Shown here piece by piece: positions 57,190 to 64,000 of a DNA stretch of 64,000 bases. The DNA is from Streptomyces sp. NBC_01750 (GTDB lineage Bacteria > Actinomycetota > Actinomycetes > Streptomycetales > Streptomycetaceae). The notes below the pieces were generated by a model. That model ran no database searches and was not told the origin of the DNA. It saw only the letters and a list, made by a program, of their open reading frames with translations. The position numbers and the translations under genes are program-made. Location: contig NZ_CP109137.1 of the NCBI RefSeq assembly GCF_035918095.1, positions 2,234,001-2,298,000 on the forward strand. Reading direction: 5' to 3'. Numbering within the stretch: position 1 is the first letter of the stretch; each line of letters begins with the position of its first letter.

Positions 57190-58077
57190 TCACCAGTCGG
57201 TGGCGGGGGGTGCTTCCTGGCGCTGGGCCGCGCGGCGCGGGGACCGGTCGGCAGCCCAGGCGGGCTGCCCGTGCGACGGCTTCCGCTGGGCGGGCACGCC
57301 GGGGCGCGCGGCCTGCCCCGCCTCGGGGAGCCGCCAGTGCGGCTCGCCCATCACCAGCAGCGGGTCGAACATCACCACCACTCCGGCGAGCAGCAGGAAG
57401 ACCACCGGGCCGGTCAGCATGGGCGCCAGCAGGGCGGCGGGCGAGCTGCCCCGGCCGGCGGAGTCGGCCGCCCCGTGCAGATGGACGCTGACCGCCGCCA
57501 TCCCCGTGTAGTGCATACCGCTGACCGCGACGCCCATGACCAGGCTGGCGCCCAGGCTCGCCATGAAGCCGTGGATCGATACGGCTGCCCAGAGGGCGGA
57601 GGTGGCGGCCACGACCGCGATCACCACGGAGAGGGCGACGGTCGGGGTGTCGTACTCGAGGCGTCCCTGGAGCCGCATGCCGGCCATACCGAGGTAGTGC
57701 ATGCTGGCCACTCCGAGGCCGGTGATCGTGCCACCGGTGACCAGAGCCATCGGGCTCGCGCCGCGGTAGCCGACGATGAAGATCCCGATGCCGACCATGA
57801 CGATCGCGACGGCGAGACTGGCGAAGGTGGTCGGCCTGTCGTAGCCGATCGGCGCCCCCGCGACGGTGAAACCCATCATCGCGACGAAGTGCATGGTCCA
57901 GATGCCCGAGCCGATGGCGGTCGCGCCGAGTGCGAGCCAACCCGGCTTGAAGGAGCGTCGGTTCTGGACGGACCTGATGGTGCAGCGAAGGCCCAGGGCC
58001 CCGCCGAGGCACGCCATGACGTACGCCGCCACGGGTGTGACGAGGCCGTAACTGAATCCATCCACAGTGCCCTGCAT
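57190..58077 (-). CDS. MHYT-domain integral membrane sensor protein
   Basis: A 295-residue protein made of the seven-helix MHYT domain only. The three motifs are MHFVAMMGF, MHYLGMAGM and MHYTGMAAV, spaced at about 55-65 residues, with buried His and Met that may bind copper or sense O2, CO or NO. No GGDEF, EAL or kinase follows; the C-terminus is a Pro/Arg-rich cytoplasmic tail. ATG at 58077 (MQGTVDGFSYGLVTP). Role in Streptomyces unknown. Confidence 0.9.
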   Translation of the reverse strand: MQGTVDGFSYGLVTPVAAYVMACLGGALGLRCTIRSVQNRRSFKPGWLALGATAIGSGIWTMHFVAMMGFTVAGAPIGYDRPTTFASLAVAIVMVGIGIFIVGYRGASPMALVTGGTITGLGVASMHYLGMAGMRLQGRLEYDTPTVALSVVIAVVAATSALWAAVSIHGFMASLGASLVMGVAVSGMHYTGMAAVSVHLHGAADSAGRGSSPAALLAPMLTGPVVFLLLAGVVVMFDPLLVMGEPHWRLPEAGQAARPGVPAQRKPSHGQPAWAADRSPRRAAQRQEAPPATDW

Positions 58078-58376
58078 GCCCGTATGCCCTCCGCTCCTTG
58101 TGTGATCCCGGCGATCCCTGACGCAACGTCTGGTCCGGGGGCGAGAGTCTGGCTGGCGCCAGCGTAAGCAAACATCTGAGCGGAGACTTATCGGCACGGG
58201 AAATTGTCACGTGAAGCGTTCTGGGCGGTCACGTTCACATTGTGTCCACACTTCGCCTGTCCGTCGTCGGCCGACTGCTGCCACCCCCCGACCGTCCCTT
58301 GATCCGACGCGAGCGTGGAGGTGGGCCGAGCCCGGCCGAACCTGCGTTGTCAGTGCCTGGTCGTACGGTGGTCCGC
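58078..58376. other. Divergent region between the MHYT gene and ogt
   Basis: 299 bases with no gene. It contains the perfect palindrome GCTGGCGCCAGC (58152-58163) and two nearby GTCACGT copies between about 58207 and 58236. A start at 58242 in the ogt frame would add 45 residues that look non-coding. Confidence 0.5.
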
Positions 58377-58907
58377 ATGAAGAGCTTCGAGTGGACCGTC
58401 GTTCGCACGGACATCGGGCCGCTGCTGCTCGCCGCGACCGACGAGGGTCTGGTGAGCGTGGTTTTCCATGCCGACGCGGCCGTGCGGGACAAGGCGCTCG
58501 GGCGGCTGGCCGGGCGGCTGGGCGCCGAGCCGGTCGAGGACGCGACAGGACTGCTGGCCGAGCCGATACGTCAGCTGGCGGCGTATTTCGCGGGCGGGCT
58601 GCGCGAGTTCGGCCTAGCGCTGGACTGGACGCTGTCCGGCGGGTTCAACCGTCAGGTACTGCTGGAGCTGGCGGACGGCGTGCCGTACGGGACGGTCGTC
58701 GGGTACGGCGATCTGGCCGCGCGCGTGGGGCAGCCGGGTGCCGCGCAGGCCGTGGGCGCGGCGATGGGGTCCAATCCACTGCCGGTGGTGGTCCCCTGCC
58801 ACCGGGTGGTGGAGACGGACGGCGGGCTCGGCGGCTTCGGTGGTGGCCTGGAGACCAAGCGGAAGCTGCTGGCGCTGGAGGGGGTGCTGCCCGAGCCGCT
58901 GTTCTGA
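58377..58907 (+). CDS. ogt: Methylated-DNA--[protein]-cysteine S-methyltransferase
   Basis: A 176-residue suicide repair protein taking O6-alkyl groups from guanine. The acceptor cysteine is in SNPLPVVVPCHRVVETDG, with the Arg-finger helix region (GTVVGYGDLAARVGQPGAAQ). Without an Ada-like regulatory domain, it is of the Ogt type. ATG at 58377 (MKSFEWTVVRTDIGPLLLAA). It joins uvrA, uvrB and uvrC as the fourth DNA-repair gene in this window. Confidence 0.93.
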   Translation: MKSFEWTVVRTDIGPLLLAATDEGLVSVVFHADAAVRDKALGRLAGRLGAEPVEDATGLLAEPIRQLAAYFAGGLREFGLALDWTLSGGFNRQVLLELADGVPYGTVVGYGDLAARVGQPGAAQAVGAAMGSNPLPVVVPCHRVVETDGGLGGFGGGLETKRKLLALEGVLPEPLF

Positions 58908-59096
58908 ACGCCGTGCCCGATTGCGGCTCCACCCTCCGCTCCGACACCGCTCACCGGCGCCTGGCCAGGCGGACTGCTGCCCCCAGAGTCCCTTGCGCCG
59001 GCTGTTCAGGCGGCCGCTCGGACACTCCGGCGGCTCCTGGGACCGCGCACCCCGGACACGGTTTCGCACGCGCGTACGGACTGACACACTGCGTCA

Positions 59097-59753
59097 GTGA
59101 CTACCAGCCCAGACGCACCTGGCATATCCGTCGCCCCTGACGCCGCCGACGCTTCCGAGCCCGGAAGGTACGTCGCCCGGCTGCCGATCGGCGAGCCGCT
59201 GCCGCTCGGGGACCACTCACTCACCACCTGGGAGACGTTCCCGTTCACGGGGGAGCTGCGGGTCAAGGCGCTCACGGCCCCGGTGCTGCCCGAGCCTCCG
59301 CGCAGCGGCGAGGGCGGGCCCGGGGAGTGCCGTGCCTGCGCCTGTGGGGTGGAGGAGTCGCTCTGGGCGGACGACCACTGGCGGCTGGACCCGGTCGGGG
59401 ACCAGGACCGGCTGCCGGCGGTCGTCATGCTGCGGCCGCGCGGCCACCACGACTTCACCGACCTGCCGACGGAGCGTGCGGCGGAGCTCGGTCCGCTCCT
59501 CCAGCGTGCCGAGCGCGCGGTGCTGTCCCTCGGCGGCATCGCACGGGTGCACATCAACCGCTGGGGCGACGGATCCGCCCATCTGCACTTCTGGCTGATC
59601 GCCCGGCCCGCCGGGATGACACAGCTGCGCGGATCGCTCCTCCCACTGTGGGAGGAAGTGCTGCCTCCGGTGCCCGACGCGGAGCGGCGCGCCGCCCACA
59701 TCAGGATCGCGGCCTCCCTCGCGGCCGGCGGTGGAACGGCGTACGCGCGGTGA
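59097..59753 (+). CDS. HIT-like domain protein
   Basis: A 218-residue protein. The C-terminal half resembles the HIT fold: CRACACGVEESLWADDHWRL in the place of the usual zinc and entry strand, then RVHINRWGDGSAHLHFWLIA, where HLH stands for the histidine triad. The first 70 residues are a variable extension. GTG at 59097. Its stop overlaps the MFS start (GTGA), so the two are translated together. HIT proteins act on nucleotide phosphoramidates or conjugates; the substrate is unknown. Confidence 0.75.
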   Translation: MTTSPDAPGISVAPDAADASEPGRYVARLPIGEPLPLGDHSLTTWETFPFTGELRVKALTAPVLPEPPRSGEGGPGECRACACGVEESLWADDHWRLDPVGDQDRLPAVVMLRPRGHHDFTDLPTERAAELGPLLQRAERAVLSLGGIARVHINRWGDGSAHLHFWLIARPAGMTQLRGSLLPLWEEVLPPVPDAERRAAHIRIAASLAAGGGTAYAR

Positions 59754-61039
59754 CCTCGATCGACAAGGCCGCGGCTCTCTCCCCCGTTTCGGCTGACGAC
59801 CTGCCCGCGCTGCGCAGGCGTATCACCGCCGTACTCATCGCCAGCCAGATCCTCGGCGGGCTCGGCGTCGCGACCGGTATCGCGCTGGCCGCCGTACTGG
59901 CGCAGCAGGTGAGCGGGACCGAGGCGCTGTCCGGGCTCGCCCCCACCGCCACCGTGGCCGGGACCGCGCTGCTGTCCATGCCGCTGGCCGCGCTGATGAC
60001 GGCACGCGGACGGCGGCCCGGGCTTGTCCTCGCCTATGTGATCGGGGCGTTGGGCGCGGGGGTGGTCGTACTGGGCGCGGTCATCGAGAACTTTCCGCTG
60101 CTGCTTCTGGGCATGGCCGCGTTCGGCGCCGGTTCGTCGGCAAATCTGCAGGCACGTTTCGCGGCCGCCGATCTGGCCGAGCCCGAGCGGCGCGGCCGGG
60201 CCATCTCCAATGTCGTCTGGGCGACCACGATCGGTGCGGTGCTCGGCCCCAATATCGCGGCCCCCGCTGGCCGCAGCGTCTCCGGGATCGGCATTCCGGC
60301 CGCCGCGGGCCCGTTCGTCTGGGCTGCCGGGGTGTTCCTCGTCTCCGCCGTAATGGTCTTCGTCCTGCTGCGCCCCGATCCGCTGCTGACCGCCCGCGCC
60401 CTGTCCCCGGCCGACCGCTCGCGCGAAGGACGCTCGCTGCGGGCCGGGATGCGGGCCGTGCGCGAGTCTCCTATGGCCCGGCTCGCGCTCGTCACCGTCG
60501 CCGTATCGCACACCGCGATGGTGTCGATCATGTCGATGACTCCGGTCGCCCTCAGCCACCACGGCGCGGGGATCCAGCTGATCGGCCTGGTGATCAGCGG
60601 CCATATCGCGGGGATGTACGCCTTTTCGCCGCTGATGGGCTGGCTGGCCGACCGTATCGGCAGGCTTGCGGTGATCGGGCTGGCCGTGGGACTCCTCTGC
60701 GCGGCCGCGTTGCTGGCCGGTACGGCGGGAGCCAGCCACGGGCAGACCGCAGCCGGTCTCTTTCTGCTCGGTCTGGGATGGTCGGCGGGCGTGGTGTCCG
60801 GGTCGACGCTGCTCACGGACTCCGTGCCGCAGCCCGCCCGCGCCGCTGTGCAGGGCCTCTCCGATCTGGCCATGAGCACAACGGCGGGCATCGGCGGCGC
60901 GGCCGCCGGCCTGATCGTCGCGCGGGCGAGCTACGGCTGGCTGAACCTGGTCGGCGCCTGCCTGCTGCTGCCCCTGGCGGCGCTCGCGGTGCGCAGGGCG
61001 CTCAGCCGGCCGGTTCCGGCGGCCGACGGGGGCCGCTGA
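59750..61039 (+). CDS. MFS transporter
   Basis: A 429-residue transporter with twelve hydrophobic segments and two homologous halves. LPLAALMTARGRRPGLVLAY is the loop 2-3 region and GWLADRIGRLAVIGLAVGL its counterpart in the second half. A cytoplasmic loop of about 40 residues (TARALSPADRSREGRSLRAG) lies in the middle. GTG at 59750 overlaps the HIT gene stop. Possibly an efflux pump for a nucleotide-like compound linked to the HIT protein; this is inference. Confidence 0.87.
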   Translation: MTSIDKAAALSPVSADDLPALRRRITAVLIASQILGGLGVATGIALAAVLAQQVSGTEALSGLAPTATVAGTALLSMPLAALMTARGRRPGLVLAYVIGALGAGVVVLGAVIENFPLLLLGMAAFGAGSSANLQARFAAADLAEPERRGRAISNVVWATTIGAVLGPNIAAPAGRSVSGIGIPAAAGPFVWAAGVFLVSAVMVFVLLRPDPLLTARALSPADRSREGRSLRAGMRAVRESPMARLALVTVAVSHTAMVSIMSMTPVALSHHGAGIQLIGLVISGHIAGMYAFSPLMGWLADRIGRLAVIGLAVGLLCAAALLAGTAGASHGQTAAGLFLLGLGWSAGVVSGSTLLTDSVPQPARAAVQGLSDLAMSTTAGIGGAAAGLIVARASYGWLNLVGACLLLPLAALAVRRALSRPVPAADGGR

Positions 61040-61546
61040 GGAGGCTTGGGCACCCGCAGCCGAGGCCGGGCCGCTCGCCTGGCGCGAGGCCGAGGCGTCC
61101 GGCACCGCCGCCCGTCTGTCGGCGGTGTCGCTCGCGGCGATGCGCGCGCCGCGCCGCTGCGCGACTTCCGCTCGGCGGCCTCGGCGGCCTCGGACGGCTC
61201 GGCGGCCTCGGGCGGCTCGGGCGGCTCGGGCCTGTCGCGAGAGTGACCGGGTCAGCCGCGGCCAAGGGAATCGACCGGGTGCGCATCGGCGGCGAGTTGG
61301 TCACCTGGCGTACGCCGGAGGCCGCGTACGCCCTCGGTCTCCGCTATGCGGCGTACCCCCCGCATTACCCCGCAGTACGGCTACGCCCAGGCCAGAGGCA
61401 GTGCGCCGGCGTCGCCCACAGCGAGGGCGATACGAAGGCGGCGGGCTCGCGCTCGGTGATCCGGGTGGTACGGGCGGACCGGCTGCCGAAACCGCCGAAG
61501 TGCGGCTGACGTTTGCGCAACCCGCCGCTGTGTCAGAGATGGTGAC
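61040..61546. other. Interval with GC-rich tandem repeats and a possible small gene
   Basis: Between the MFS and psuG genes. From 61170 to about 61232 the sequence is a run of CTCGGCGGC / GGCGGCTCGG repeats. The only plausible coding frame is 61243-61509. The part before it could also be a decayed gene: one frame reads AWREAEASGTAARLSAVSLA before losing its protein character. Confidence 0.5.
61243..61509 (+). CDS. Possible small conserved protein (88 aa)
   Basis: GTG at 61243. The frame reads SAAAKGIDRVRIGGELVTWR, TPEAAYALGLRYAAYPPHYP and ends RVVRADRLPKPPKCG. Composition is protein-like (DRVRIGGELVTW, RYAAYPPHYP), but I know no family, and there is no clean ribosome site. It could be the last part of a decayed longer gene beginning near 61040. 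Confidence 0.35.
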   Translation: MTGSAAAKGIDRVRIGGELVTWRTPEAAYALGLRYAAYPPHYPAVRLRPGQRQCAGVAHSEGDTKAAGSRSVIRVVRADRLPKPPKCG

Positions 61547-62455
61547 ATGCCATCACATGAACTCGTGCTGTCCGAGGAAGTGCGGGAAGCGCTCGCCGCG
61601 CGCCGCCCCGTCGTCGCCCTGGAGTCGACGATCATCGCGCACGGACTGCCGCGTCCGCGCAATCTGGCCGTCGCCGAGGAGCTGGAGGAGCTCGTACGGC
61701 TCGGGGGCGCCGTTCCGGCCACCGTCGCCGTACTGGACGGCCGGGCCCATATCGGACTGAACAAGGTTCAGTTGGAGCGGATCGCACGGGACGACGACGT
61801 ACGAAAGTTCGGCCATCGGGATCTCGCGCCCGCGCTGGCGGCCGGGGCCAGCGGGGCGACAACCGTCTCGGCGACGGCGTTCCTGGCGGCGCGGGCCGGT
61901 ATCCGGGTCTTCGCGACCGGCGGGCTCGGCGGTGTACATCGCGAGTGGACCGAGACACAGGACGAGTCGGCGGACCTGCGGCTGCTGGCGCAGACGCGGA
62001 TCGCGGTGGTGTGCGCGGGCGTCAAGTCGATCCTGGATGTGCCGGCCACGCTGCAGCGGCTGGAGACGCTGGGCGTCGGCATCCTCGGATACGGCACCGA
62101 CCGCTTCCCCGGCTTCTATCTGACCTCGTCCGGCGAGCCCGTCGACTGGACGGTCCGCACTCCGGAAGAGGTGTCGGAAGTGATCCGGGCGAAAGAGGCT
62201 CTCGGCGGCCCCGAGTCGGCGCTGATCGTCGCCAATCCGGTGGCGGAGGGGGAGCAGCTGGATCCGGCGCTGCACGACCGGGTGCTCGGCGAGGCGCTGG
62301 ACGAATGCCGGGAGCGGGGCATCAGCGGCCAGGCCGTGACCCCGTTCCTTCTCGACCATCTGATGCGGCAGACCGAGGGGGCTTCGGTGGAGGCCAACCT
62401 GGCGGCGGTGCGCGGCAATGTGCGGCTGTCGGCGAGGATCGCGGCGGCCCTGTGA
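61547..62455 (+). CDS. psuG: Pseudouridine-5'-phosphate glycosidase
   Basis: A 302-residue enzyme splitting pseudouridine 5'-phosphate into uracil and ribose 5-phosphate, the carbon-carbon bond breaking step of pseudouridine salvage. ALESTIIAHGLPRPRNLAVA, the conserved GLNKVQLERIA, GATTVSATAFLAARAGIRVF and TGGLGGVHREWTETQDESAD are diagnostic, with active-site Lys and Glu residues in these blocks. ATG at 61547. Its stop overlaps the PfkB kinase start (GTGA). Confidence 0.95.
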   Translation: MPSHELVLSEEVREALAARRPVVALESTIIAHGLPRPRNLAVAEELEELVRLGGAVPATVAVLDGRAHIGLNKVQLERIARDDDVRKFGHRDLAPALAAGASGATTVSATAFLAARAGIRVFATGGLGGVHREWTETQDESADLRLLAQTRIAVVCAGVKSILDVPATLQRLETLGVGILGYGTDRFPGFYLTSSGEPVDWTVRTPEEVSEVIRAKEALGGPESALIVANPVAEGEQLDPALHDRVLGEALDECRERGISGQAVTPFLLDHLMRQTEGASVEANLAAVRGNVRLSARIAAAL

Positions 62456-63444
62456 CCGAGGGGGCAGGGCCCGAGGAGGCCCTGACCGCGGACACGACGG
62501 CCGGGGACACGACGGCCGGGGACACGAGAGCCAGGGACACGACGGCCGGGGGCGCTACGACGAAAGGGGCGCTGCTCGTCATCGGGGATGTCGTCACGGA
62601 TGTGGTGGCCCGCCACCGCTCCCCGCTCGCCCGGGGGACGGACACGGCGGCCCGGATCCGTGTCCTGCCGGGCGGTGCGGGCGCCAACGCGGCTTGCTGG
62701 GCGGCGCGTTGGGGCTGCACGGACGTCCGGCTGCTGGGGCGGGTCGGCGACGGCGAAGCGGGCTGGCACGAGAAGCGGCTGCGGGACGCGGGCGTCCGTC
62801 CTCTCCTCGTCCCGGACCAGGAGGCCCCGACCGCCACCGTCATCGCCCTCGTCGACGGCACCGCCGAGCGGACGTTCCTCACCGACAGCGGCGCGGTACT
62901 GCGGATATCCCCCACCGACTGGTCGCCGTCGCTGCTGGACGGCGTCGGCCATCTGCATCTCTCCGGCTATCTGCTCTTCGCCGACACCAGTCGCCAACTC
63001 GCTCTGCTTGCCCTTGAGTCGGCGCGGGCCCGGGGCGTACCGGTGAGCGTGGACCCCGCCTCGGCGGGTTTCATCGCCGAACTCGGCGTGGACCGCGTGC
63101 TGGCAGCGGTCGACGGCGCGGACGTCCTCATCCCGAACGCCGACGAGGCCCGCCTGCTCACCGGCCTCGCCGACCCGGCCGTCGCCGCCGCCGTACTGAG
63201 CCGCCGAGTCCCGCTCACCGTCGTCACCCTCGGTGCCGAGGGAGCGCTGGTCGCGGAGTCCGGCAGGGTCACGGCCCGCGTCCCGCCGGTCCCCGCCGAG
63301 GCGGTGGACTCCACGGGCGCCGGCGACGCCTTCACCGGCGCCTTCCTCGCCGCCCGGCTGGCAGGGGCTGAGGCCCGCGAGGCCGCCGCGCAGGGCTGCC
63401 GTGCCGGCGCGGAGGCGGTGACGGTGATCGGCGGCCGGCCGTAG
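62452..63444 (+). CDS. PfkB-family kinase of the pseudouridine operon (probable pseudouridine kinase)
   Basis: A 330-residue ribokinase-type kinase. Residues 13-33 are a tandem DTTAG pentapeptide encoded by 15-bp repeats. The kinase domain starts at about 40: LLVIGDVVTDVVARHRSPLA, PGGAGANAACWAARWGCTDV, and the catalytic EAVDSTGAGDAFTGAFLAAR. GTG at 62452 overlaps the psuG stop. By context it is the PsuK that phosphorylates pseudouridine for PsuG, although other ribokinase substrates cannot be excluded. Confidence 0.85.
   Translation: MTEGAGPEEALTADTTAGDTTAGDTRARDTTAGGATTKGALLVIGDVVTDVVARHRSPLARGTDTAARIRVLPGGAGANAACWAARWGCTDVRLLGRVGDGEAGWHEKRLRDAGVRPLLVPDQEAPTATVIALVDGTAERTFLTDSGAVLRISPTDWSPSLLDGVGHLHLSGYLLFADTSRQLALLALESARARGVPVSVDPASAGFIAELGVDRVLAAVDGADVLIPNADEARLLTGLADPAVAAAVLSRRVPLTVVTLGAEGALVAESGRVTARVPPVPAEAVDSTGAGDAFTGAFLAARLAGAEAREAAAQGCRAGAEAVTVIGGRP
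62491..62550 (+). repeat. Coding 15-bp tandem repeat (four units)
   Basis: GACACGACGGCCGGG occurs at 62491, 62506 and 62536. The unit at 62521 (GACACGAGAGCCAGG) has three changes. It encodes DTTAG, DTTAG, DTRAR, DTTAG in the kinase N-terminus. The unit keeps the frame, so length changes are tolerated. Confidence 0.9.
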
Positions 63445-63448
63445 CGCG

Positions 63449-64000
63449 TCAGCCGAGTCCGCCCCACGCCGGACGGTTCGCATCGTCGGCCCGTACGAGC
63501 ACATCGGCGGCCTCTCCCGGGCCCACCTCGTCCTCGTACCGCTCGAACGCGGGCAGTGTCCAGCGCTCGCTCTCCTCCGTACGCCGTCGGAGTGCAGCGG
63601 ACGACAGCCGCAGATGCACGGAGAGATCGAAGGGGAACCAGTGCCCGAGAAGGAACGGCCCATGCAGCAACAGCACGCCGCCGGGCGGAAGTTCGACATG
63701 TGGGCTGCGGGTCGCCCGATCGGTCGCCGGATCCCACAGATCGGGCAGCACCCGCCCGCTGCCACCCGCCTCCAGCGGCCCGAAGACCTCCCGCCACAGA
63801 GCCCCGGTGTCGAACCAGCCGCTGTAGTACGTGTCCGGATCCTCGCGCCCGTACTCGTACCGCAGCGAGGCGGGCCGCAGAAACCCGCCCGTCCCGACCA
63901 CGAGCACGCCCCGCCCGCGCAGCCGCAGCGCCTCGGCGACCCGCTCCGCGAGCGCACCTGCCGGGGAGGCGGGCGCCCCGTCGATGCCGACGCGCAGCCA
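63449..64000 (-). CDS. Uridine kinase-like protein, C-terminal part
   Basis: The gene enters from the right edge; 183 residues are visible. WLRVGIDGAPASPAGALAER has the place of the P-loop, but the visible GIDGAPASPAG lacks a GxxxxGKS lysine. Then RGRGVLVVGTGGFLRPASLR, DPDTYYSGWFDTGALWREVF and GVLLLHGPFLLGHWFPFDLS match the uridine kinase-like group of actinobacterial nucleoside kinases. The end is SRRTEESERW-like followed by GPGEAADVLVRADDANRP. Convergent with the psuG operon across four bases. Confidence 0.72.
   Translation of the reverse strand, partial: WLRVGIDGAPASPAGALAERVAEALRLRGRGVLVVGTGGFLRPASLRYEYGREDPDTYYSGWFDTGALWREVFGPLEAGGSGRVLPDLWDPATDRATRSPHVELPPGGVLLLHGPFLLGHWFPFDLSVHLRLSSAALRRRTEESERWTLPAFERYEDEVGPGEAADVLVRADDANRPAWGGLG

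Noticed and set aside
58242..58376. Earlier ATG for ogt at 58242
   Set aside because: The added 45 residues are Pro/Arg-rich with no homology pattern, and the 58377 start gives the normal N-terminus.
61046..61246. 66-residue Gly/Ser-rich open frame
   Set aside because: It is the translation of the GC-rich tandem repeats with no start signal and no protein-like ends.

Overview
The window is a chromosomal core segment of a Streptomyces or close relative. GC content is very high, with G/C-biased third codon positions. It carries whiA with its actinobacterial neighbours (yvcK-like, rapZ, uvrC), OpcA, an RbpA-family protein and mycothiol-type enzymes. From memory the gene order resembles S. coelicolor from about SCO1916 to the SCO1970s; this was not checked by alignment. 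I see no rRNA, tRNA, CRISPR array, insertion sequence or prophage.

Positions 1-1054: the start of a damaged SMI1/KNR4-like gene runs off the left edge, followed by about 570 bases without a confident gene. 1055-5237: dapD, a TetR/SMR efflux pair with two tandem operators, a MarR regulator, a membrane protein and a broken VOC gene. 5328-11982: the iron-sulfur assembly operon sufR-sufB-sufD-Rieske-sufC-sufS-sufU-DUF59 with the expected SufR operator at its head.

12465-18930: an ABC exporter pair, a hypothetical protein, and the two heme A genes ctaA and ctaB on either side of an amidohydrolase. 19279-25888: pentose phosphate operon tkt-tal-zwf-opcA-pgl. 26023-28422: pgi followed by a small membrane protein and a frameshifted DUF3052 gene. 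28573-33813: an MFS pump, an RbpA-family protein, secG, and the glycolytic run gap-pgk-tpiA.

34037-42056: a large secreted M14 carboxypeptidase, then uvrC-rapZ-yvcK-whiA with overlapping genes. 42464-50878: an HTH-like protein behind tandem 9-base repeats, a Tat-exported Rieske lipoprotein, a sugar kinase, uvrA, a mycothiol-dependent enzyme, an MBL hydrolase and an S66 peptidase. 50971-57125: a TerC membrane protein behind a manganese riboswitch of the yybP-ykoY class, a TerD fusion, TerD and uvrB. 57190-64000: an MHYT sensor, ogt, a HIT-like protein with an MFS pump, and pseudouridine salvage genes next to a uridine-kinase-like gene cut by the right edge.

The strongest non-gene observations are the riboswitch, whose P1 arm can also pair with the terC ribosome binding site; tandem repressor sites 22 bp apart at the SMR promoter; a 19-bp perfect hairpin over the start codon of the broken VOC gene; a GC-palindrome insertion that breaks that gene; and tandem 9-base repeats in a 5' leader.
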